Origin: Datura wrightii
Taxonomy: Eukaryota > Streptophyta > Magnoliopsida > Solanales > Solanaceae
Reading direction: 5' to 3'
Assembly (NCBI GenBank): GCA_035772735.1
Contig: JASDFA010000003.1
Location: forward strand, 103,651,001-103,715,000
DNA length: 64,000 bases
This document shows, in pieces, positions 57,819-64,000 of the stretch (the stretch's first letter is position 1; each line of letters starts with the position of its first letter). Under the pieces are notes generated by a model. It did no database searches. It worked only from the letters and a program-made list of their open reading frames with translations, and was not told the origin of the DNA. The translations under genes and the position numbers were made by a program.

Positions 57819-59267
57819 TGCTCGGTGCTTTGGGGTACGGGTAAAAACCGACACGCAAGTGCACGTGGTCAAACAAGTAATAAAGTGGCTAAGTAGCCAA
57901 GTATCGATCCAAGGAGGCTCAAGATATGTAAAATTGCCTAATTTACTATATTTCTATTTAACTTCTAATTATGCTAACAACAACGTACCCAAGAGTAATT
58001 GAATTTTTGTTTCTAAACTATATACTACAATTAATACAAACTATTTACTTTTGAATTCAGACAATGGATATGAACATGCCAAGGTTAAGAACAAGTAATG
58101 AACTTGATAATCATGATAATTTTGGTTAATTCTCTTCTTCATGTTGCTAGCCAAGAACATTTGCCTAGAAATTAAAACTCTCGTATTTAATTTCACTTTA
58201 GAATCATAAACCATCCGTCTACATTTCTGTGATCAAATGCAATTTATGACCTAGCACTACAATTCCGGTTCCTAATTTGACTAATACGGCTTCCAAGTAT
58301 ATTTCTATCAGGAAAGCACATCAAAAACCAATTTTCCCAAATCAAGTTAAGAACAATACCCTATTAATTCACAACTTTCCAATTTCTTGCTCTCTCGAGT
58401 GAAATTGGACTTTTCAGATATACATTAATGTTGGCCAATCACTAATGCAGTAAAGAACAAGAATTAATTGAACAACATTAAAGAAGAAGAATAAACCATA
58501 TCAATGAAAATCAGAATTCATTACACATGTTCAAAACCTCAGCAAGAAAGAGAATTAGCCACTCATTCTTGGATTGATCATCCTAAAATGAGTGTAAATC
58601 ATACGTACAATTGATAGAAAGAAGAAAGGAAGAGAAGAAATCCCTTAGCTTTTCCAATCTTCAACTGCTACTAACCCACGTTCCTGCTCTCCACTTCTGA
58701 ACTCAGTTTCCAAAACTGAAAAAAACTTAAAATAAACCTAAGTGTGCTATTTATACTAGTGGGAAATTTTTCCCGGAATAACAAGCAACGTGTCACGGAG
58801 GCCAACGCGGAGCCTTGCCTCCGTGACATGGCATGGATGCGGACCCTCACTGGAATTTCCAGGGTCCGGTAATTTAACCTCAACGTGGCACGGAGGCCAT
58901 CGCGGAGGCCTATCTCCGTGCCACGGAGCTGACGCGCAGGCACACTGGAAATTGCAAATTTAATTCCTGCTCAGGCAGTGTGCTACCGCGATGGTAGCGT
59001 GGCACGGAGCCATCGCAGAGCCCCTATAAATCCTGCATTCCCGAGTCTTTTCCACGCTCGCATCCAAGTCCAACTCCGACATAGTTCCAACATGCACTTT
59101 AGCTCCTAAAAATCACATTTTCCTGCAAAACAAATGCTAATCATGTTGGTTAGTATAAATTCGCATTTTATTACCAATTACATGATATTATATACACATT
59201 GCACAACAAACAAGGTAAAAATGATACGTTTGAGTATCACTTGGGCATATAAATCTGCCCAAGATCA
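57819..59267 (-). repeat. 5' LTR of C
   Basis: It is 1449 bp, near identical to 49339-50788, with a TATA box at 58755-58747. Its hairpin arms carry a few C/T and G/A changes compared with the 3' LTR (for example GTGACAT in place of GTGACAC at 58823-58829). Confidence 0.96.
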
Positions 59268-59698
59268 GTCAATGGGGCTAACTAGGATCATATATTAAAG
59301 GTAGGTAAAGCGATGGATAAAAATTGGGCTCGTTCAATGAAATGCCTAAATCATCTCCTACAATAGAAATCCCTCACTTCATTTTGTATACACACTAGGA
59401 AAGTTCCAGACACTACCCAATAGCATGGAATATTCAAAAACCTTACACTCACAGCATATGCTCAATTCAAGACAAATTCAGTAGACTCTTAACTCAACTA
59501 ATCACAAGAATTCAGAATTAAGCTTTAAGTATATAGAGATATATTCAAGAGCCTAGGTGTATCAAACAAAGTTATACAATTGCTAAACATGCTTCAACAT
59601 GTACAACACTTGCATCTCACAATTTTGTATAGCACAAAACAAGAACATCAAGCCATCAATCAACTAAGGGTTCAAAATCAAAAACCTATTGACTAATT

Positions 59699-59736
59699 TT
59701 CCCTCAAGACGGTCATCATCTGTCTATCATTGGGAA
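59699..59736 (-). repeat. 38-bp Athila motif, B copy
   Basis: On the plus strand it opens TTCCCTCAAGACGGTCATCA and closes CTATCATTGGGAA. It is the closest relative of the C copy. Confidence 0.75.
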
Positions 59737-60288
59737 AGTCCCTAACTATGACTAACACCATGATGTACTTACAAAGAAAAATTTTATTCATCGGTTCAAA
59801 GTGCCCCCCTTCGGAAAAGAATCGAAAATAAAAACCAAAGTGTGGGTTAGTTGTGCTCAACTAACAACTTTATCAACAACCACAATTCAGACCGAAGCAC
59901 CAACAACACCCGAATTCACTAAGAACAATTTTTTTTTGAAATTTCCCTCACCCCACACTTGAATTATGATATGTCCCCGAAGCATCAACTAAAATGAACA
60001 CAAGGGTGAGAAATACTCCCTGATGCCTCTAGGCCTAGCTAACAACATGTTTTCATCATTTTTCGAATACGTGGGTCACCGACCCCACACCCATCTTTTA
60101 TTCATGCTCCTTAGTTTTCACTTCCATGGATACTCAGACTTCCCCTAAATATGTGCTTATCCAACAAAACAAACAACAACAAGTGAAAAATCACAAAAAT
60201 TTCAATCAATTGAAAAGATATTGTACCTATGGTACTTTTAGGTTACCTCCTAAGCAGCGCCTGATTTTACATTGTGGCACGACATGGA

Positions 60289-60794
60289 TTATGTCCTCAA
60301 ATAAGTGTTCCCTTTCAAGAACCATATTTTTATCTTTTTTTTAGAGGGAACAGCCTCCACTCTGTCCCTCTTCTCTTCCAACTTCTTTTTCCTCAATTTT
60401 CGCCCTCTATCAGATTCGAGTGCAAGTGTTAACACATCTTGCAACAGTGGGCCCATGGAATCTATCACCCCACACTTAGAATCTGACAACATACTTATCT
60501 TACAAAGATCCCGGTAGTGTGTGCGTGGGTTGATCTCTTGGTACACTTTGAAGAGCTCCTCTTCATCATTGGCCCTCATTTTAAGGGTACCCACTCTCAC
60601 ATTTATGATGGATCCTCCAGTTGCCAAGAATGGTCGTCCCAAGATCAGGGGTACCTTATCATCAACTTTAAAGTCAAGAATTATAAAGTCAGCAGGTATA
60701 ATGAACGTACCTACCTTGATGAGAAGGTACTCAATGATTCCCTCAAGTATAAGGGAAAATCCTAACCGTGAATCCCATCGTAAAGATAAGAACT
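60289..60794 (-). pseudogene. Aspartic protease C-terminal part of B
   Basis: The minus strand reads LEGIIEYLLIKVGTFIIPAD, then FIILDFKVDDKVPLILGRPF, LATGGSIINVRVGTLKMRAN and EEELFKVYQEINP. It aligns residue for residue with the C protease (GIVEDVLVQVGSLIFPVDF…). A basic tail (RGRKLRKKKLEEKRDR) ends at 60289. The active-site Asp lies in the deleted part next to the LTR. Confidence 0.8.
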
Positions 60795-61809
60795 TGCTTC
60801 CTACATTCTTTTGTTCTAGCCTAGGGTTACTCTTTTGAGCATTTACCTAATCTTAACAAGTTTGTTTTCATGGTGATCAAGAATAAAAACAACAATAATT
60901 AAGAATGTAAGACAAAACAACAACTAAAAACTCAAACCAAATAAGAATTCATGCATTTATATTCATATTATGTGTCCTCAACCCTAGAGCAGGGGTTTTA
61001 GCCAGTAATGTTCATACAATTACTCAAAAACAAATTTAAAGTTGTACTTAGAAGAGTAATTAAATGAGAATGAAAAATAATGAACCCTAGGTAGAGTTCT
61101 TCGCTTCTCCCTTCGCTCCTTCCCAAAAAGTATTTCGTGATCCATGATTTTAGAAACTAAGGGTCCTATTTATATTAAATGGAAAAATGCAAACTTTGGC
61201 CCTGTGTGGGATGGGTCTGTGTCAGGAAGCTCGGCACACTGATTTGCCTCCCTGACATGGAGCAAACGCGTAAGCTCACTAGAAATTGTCGTCCTTTTCA
61301 ATGGTATAGGCGAGGGTGTTGGCCATTGTGCCTCTCGTACACCGTGACACAACTTGGATGCACAACATTTCTCAGCAGTTGACATCTCCTCGCACGTGCA
61401 TGGCATGGGCCATGACACGTCTATTGGTGCAGAGCTTGGTCGGCGCGGCACGAAGCTGACGCGCACGCATACTGCCTAGCAAGCATCTCACGTGCACACC
61501 ATGTGCGTGACACGGTGCTTATCGCGACAATCTCTTATCGTAGCATGTTGCAAAGTGCACTCATGGCACTTCCATGTTTTCTTCAAGTACCTTTCTTTGC
61601 ACTCAATCCCAATCATCCTTAATCTTCATGCATCGTCATATTAAGCTCATCCTTTGCATTTTTCACCTACAACCAAGGGCTAATCACATTGGTTAGTTTA
61701 TGCTCATAATTATATGAGATCACATGAGAATATGATCAATTATATTAACAAACGTGACTAAGATTGAGATATAAAATAGCACTTGGGCATGTAATTATGC
61801 TCTAGATCA
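60795..61809 (-). repeat. 5' LTR of B
   Basis: It pairs with 47358-48393. The TATA box CTATTTATA (plus) is at 61166-61174. The hairpin region around 61214-61264 is decayed compared with the other copy. Confidence 0.85.
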
Positions 61810-62490
61810 GTAGGCTATTTTCAAGGGTGTCCTAGATCGTGGTTGCCAGGTAGGCCACCTTGACCTTTGCCTCCACAGTAGTAGGGCAGTAGGGGCAGAT
61901 CGTCATAGATCATTAGATCCCGGTGAGAGTTCTTAAGCGTCAGGCTCGCAGTAGTAGAGAGGTTCATATCAGAAAAGGCCCGTTACACCATGTTGTAGGA
62001 TTTGCTATCCATAGCATTTTGGGAGGTATAGATACAACTCTACTTCTTGCTATGGTTGTGAGAAAAGAGGTCATATGATGACGGATTGTCTAACAAAAGA
62101 TAAGGGTGATCGGGACTAGCAGAATAGGTCCTCATCAGGATCACATGCCCCAGCTCCTTCGATAGGGTGCATAACCTCAGTTCCAGCCGGCAAAGGTAGA
62201 GGTAGATCAGGAGCATCCAGTTCTGTTAGTGGTCTATATACAACTTACGCGTTACTTAGGAGATACGAGTCAAAGTCATCCCCAGATGTTGTGATAGGTA
62301 TGTTGAATGTTTGCTCTCACCCAGTTTATATTTTGATAGATCCACATTCTACTCTGTCTTATGCTACTCCGCTAGTGGCACGGAAATTTGGTATGATTCC
62401 AGAGTTGCTTCAGTGACCATTTTCTATATCCACACCTATGGGTGACTCTATTATTGCTGAGAGTATTTATTGAGGTTGTACAGTAGAGGT
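61810..62490 (+). pseudogene. Element A, right part: zinc knuckle and protease, ending at the satellite
   Basis: After B the plus strand resumes element A. A complete CCHC knuckle CYGCEKRGHMMTDC lies at 62048-62089, and the protease strand VYILIDPHSTLSYATPLVA at about 62315-62371, where His replaces the active-site Gly of D-x-G. FGMIPELL and PFSISTPMGDSIIAESIY follow, with two stops. Sequence identity with gag-pol ends at about 62490, where the tandem array begins. Confidence 0.82.
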
Positions 62491-64000
62491 TGGCCTTGTA
62501 GGCTATGCACTGCTAAAATTTGATGCCGAACGAAGACGGTCAATCAAATCTCGAGATTTTCGTGGGCTAACACATATCGAAAATTGCGAAAATGGTAAAT
62601 TCTCATTTATGCGAAAAATGGTCATGCCGATCAAATAAAGTGATAGGGAGCTTGTCACCAGGCCTTGTACGCTGTGCACAGCCAAAATTTGGACCTAACG
62701 AAGATGGCCGATCAAATTTCAAGAAATCCGTGGGCTAACATACATCGAAAATCGCGAAAATGGTAAATTCTCATTCAAACGAAAAATGGTGATGCCGATC
62801 AAATAAATTTATAGGGAGATCTTCACCAGGACTTGTAACTGCGTACAACTAATATTTAGGGCCGAACAGAGATGACCGATCAAATTATGACAAATTAGTG
62901 GGCTAACACACCCTGAATATAGCGAAAACCGTAATTCTCATTTATTCAAAAAATGGTGATTCCGATCAAATTAAGTGATAGGGAGCTCGTCATCAGCCCT
63001 TGTAGGCTACGCACAGCCAAAATTTGGGACCGAATGGAGACGACCGATCAAATTTCGAGAAACCCGTAGGCTATCATTCACCGAAAATCATGAAAATTGT
63101 AATTTCTCATTTATACAGAAAATGGTGATGTCGATCAAATAAAGTGATAGAGAGCTTGTCACCAGGTCTTGTAGGCTGCACACAGCAAAAAATTGGAGAC
63201 AAACGGAGACGATCGATCAAATCTCGAGAAATCTGTGGGCTAACATACACCGAAAATTGCAAAAATCATAAACTCTCATACATGCAAAAAATAGTGATGT
63301 CGATAAAATATAGTGATAGGGAACTCGTCACCAGGCCTTGAAGGCTGCGCACAGTCAAAATTTGGGACCGAACGGAGACGGTCAATAAAATCTCAAGAAA
63401 TCTGTGGGCTAATTTACACCAAAAATCACTGTAAATTCTCATTTATATGAAAAATAGTGATGATGAATAAATAAAGTGATAGGCAGCTCATCACCAGGCC
63501 TTGTAGGTTGCGCAAAGCCAAAATTTGGGGCCGAACCGAGAAGACAGATCAAATTTCGAGAAATATGTGGGCTAACACACACCGAAAATCGCGAAAATCG
63601 TAAATTCTCATTTATTCGAAAAATGGTGATGCCGATCAAATAAAGTGATAGGGCAGTTGTCACAAGGCTTTGTAGGCTGCGCATAGTCAAAATTTTGGAA
63701 TGAATGGAGACGACCGATCAAATTTTGAGAAATCCGTGGGCGAACACATATCGAAAATCGTGAAAATGGTATATTCTCATTTATGCGAAAAATGGTAATG
63801 CCGATCAAATAAAGTGATAAGGAACTCGTCACCGGGCTTTGTAGGCTGTGCACAACCAAATTTTGAGGCCGAACGGAGACGGCCGATCAAATTTCGAGAA
63901 ATTTGTGGGCTAACACACACCAAAATTTGCAAAAATTGTAAATTATCATTTATGTGAAAAATAATAATGCCGATCAAAGAAAGTGAAAGAGCGCTCATCA
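62491..64000. repeat. Tandem satellite array, unit about 169 bp, nine copies to the window edge
   Basis: The phrase CTTGTAGGCTGCGCACAG or a variant recurs at 62495, 62664, 62832, 62999, 63168, 63337, 63500, 63669 and 63838. The spacings are 169, 168, 167, 169, 169, 163, 169 and 169. Each unit also holds GATCAAATTTCGAGAAA, GTGGGCTAACACACACCGAA and AAATGGTGATGCCGATCAAA. Units differ from one another at perhaps a tenth or more of positions. The array runs out of the window. Its monomer length is in the range of plant centromeric and subtelomeric satellites. Minus-strand ORFs in it are by-products of the repeat. Confidence 0.95.

Larger units (their letters stand above)
49339..59267 (-). mobile_element. 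Element C: young non-autonomous Athila-like element without RT, RNase H or integrase
   Basis: It has two 1.45-kb LTRs with a GTCAA duplication, an Asp-tRNA primer-binding site, a gag-protease frame, a non-coding region with hairpins, a TATA-like site and a probable intron, an env-position ORF, a 3' region and a polypurine tract. The 7.0-kb internal part has no trace of RT, RNase H or integrase: the protease frame ends and the usual post-integrase linker (GGCGCTGCACGGGAGGCAAC, about 55248-55229) follows at once. By my base-by-base reading the LTRs differ at about 15 substitutions, 13 of them transitions, and one indel. It inserted into the 3' region of B. Confidence 0.94.
59268..61809 (-). mobile_element. 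Element B, right part: 5' LTR, protease remnant and non-coding region
   Basis: This is the higher-coordinate half of B. On the minus strand the 5' LTR (61809-60795) is followed almost at once by protease sequence, so the leader, gag and the first part of protease are deleted. The linker GGCGCTGCTTAGGAGGTAAC (about 60260-60241) follows the protease, so pol is absent, as in C. A 38-bp motif lies at 59699-59736. Confidence 0.8.

Noticed and set aside
62503..63998. Repeated minus-strand ORFs of 60-83 codons
   Set aside because: They recur every ~169 bases in shifting frames because the unit is not a multiple of three. They are by-products of the satellite.
62491..64000. CRISPR-like array
   Set aside because: The whole unit is repeated, with no unique spacers, and the context is plant retrotransposon DNA.

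Overview
This window is plant nuclear DNA made almost entirely of LTR retrotransposons nested inside one another, ending in a tandem satellite array at the right edge. I found no host protein gene, rRNA, tRNA or organelle insert. The element types (Ty3/gypsy chromoviruses of the Tekay/Del type and Athila-like elements), the density of nesting and the roughly 169-bp satellite suggest pericentromeric heterochromatin of a flowering plant. The families resemble those I know from Solanaceae such as pepper and its relatives. That last point is recall, not proof. I use letters for the elements.

Left part (1-23.6 kb). P is the 3' end of a plus-strand chromovirus with its LTR (1-2339). It abuts D, a minus-strand Athila-like remnant (2340-5604). 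A truncated minus chromovirus LTR (E, 5605-~6545) follows, then the 3' region and LTR of a plus-strand Athila-like element (M, ~6546-11005). Next is a minus-strand chromovirus (F, 11006-18492) whose reverse transcriptase (RT) region is split by a solo LTR (G, 11649-14196, target-site duplication GAAGG). F is joined to the 3' half of a plus-strand chromovirus (H, 18493-23260), which sits on a scrap of another integrase (I, 23261-~23636).

Middle part (23.6-44.3 kb). J is a minus-strand Athila-like element that still shows RT, RNase H and integrase. It is split by a structurally complete plus-strand Tekay-like chromovirus (K, 28443-38308) with two ~2.5-kb LTRs and a perfect AACTA duplication. 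Beyond K lies an LTR (N, 38347-39774) placed so that it is both the 5' LTR for J and the 3' LTR for the next minus-strand Athila-like element (O, 39775-44302).

Right part (44.3-64 kb). A plus-strand element A (44303-47357 and 61810-~62490) is split by B (47358-61809, minus, Athila-like). B is in turn split by C (49339-59267, minus, perfect GTCAA duplication). C is young: its LTRs differ at about 15 of 1450 positions by my reading. It carries a long gag-protease frame and an env-position frame of the 'putative plant transposon protein' type, but no RT, RNase H or integrase, so it must be mobilised in trans. From about 62.49 kb to the end there are nine copies, the last cut by the window edge, of a ~169-bp satellite that starts inside the protease region of A.

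The most interesting signals are regulatory. GC-rich hairpins lie 35-40 bp upstream of TATA boxes in the LTRs of A, B and C, which belong to two different lineages. The same hairpin-plus-TATA arrangement recurs inside C ahead of its env-position ORF, followed by a plausible 711-nt leader intron. A ~38-bp motif recurs nine times in the non-coding parts of five Athila-like elements. C also has one in-frame UAG between gag and protease in a context close to the tobamovirus leaky stop.
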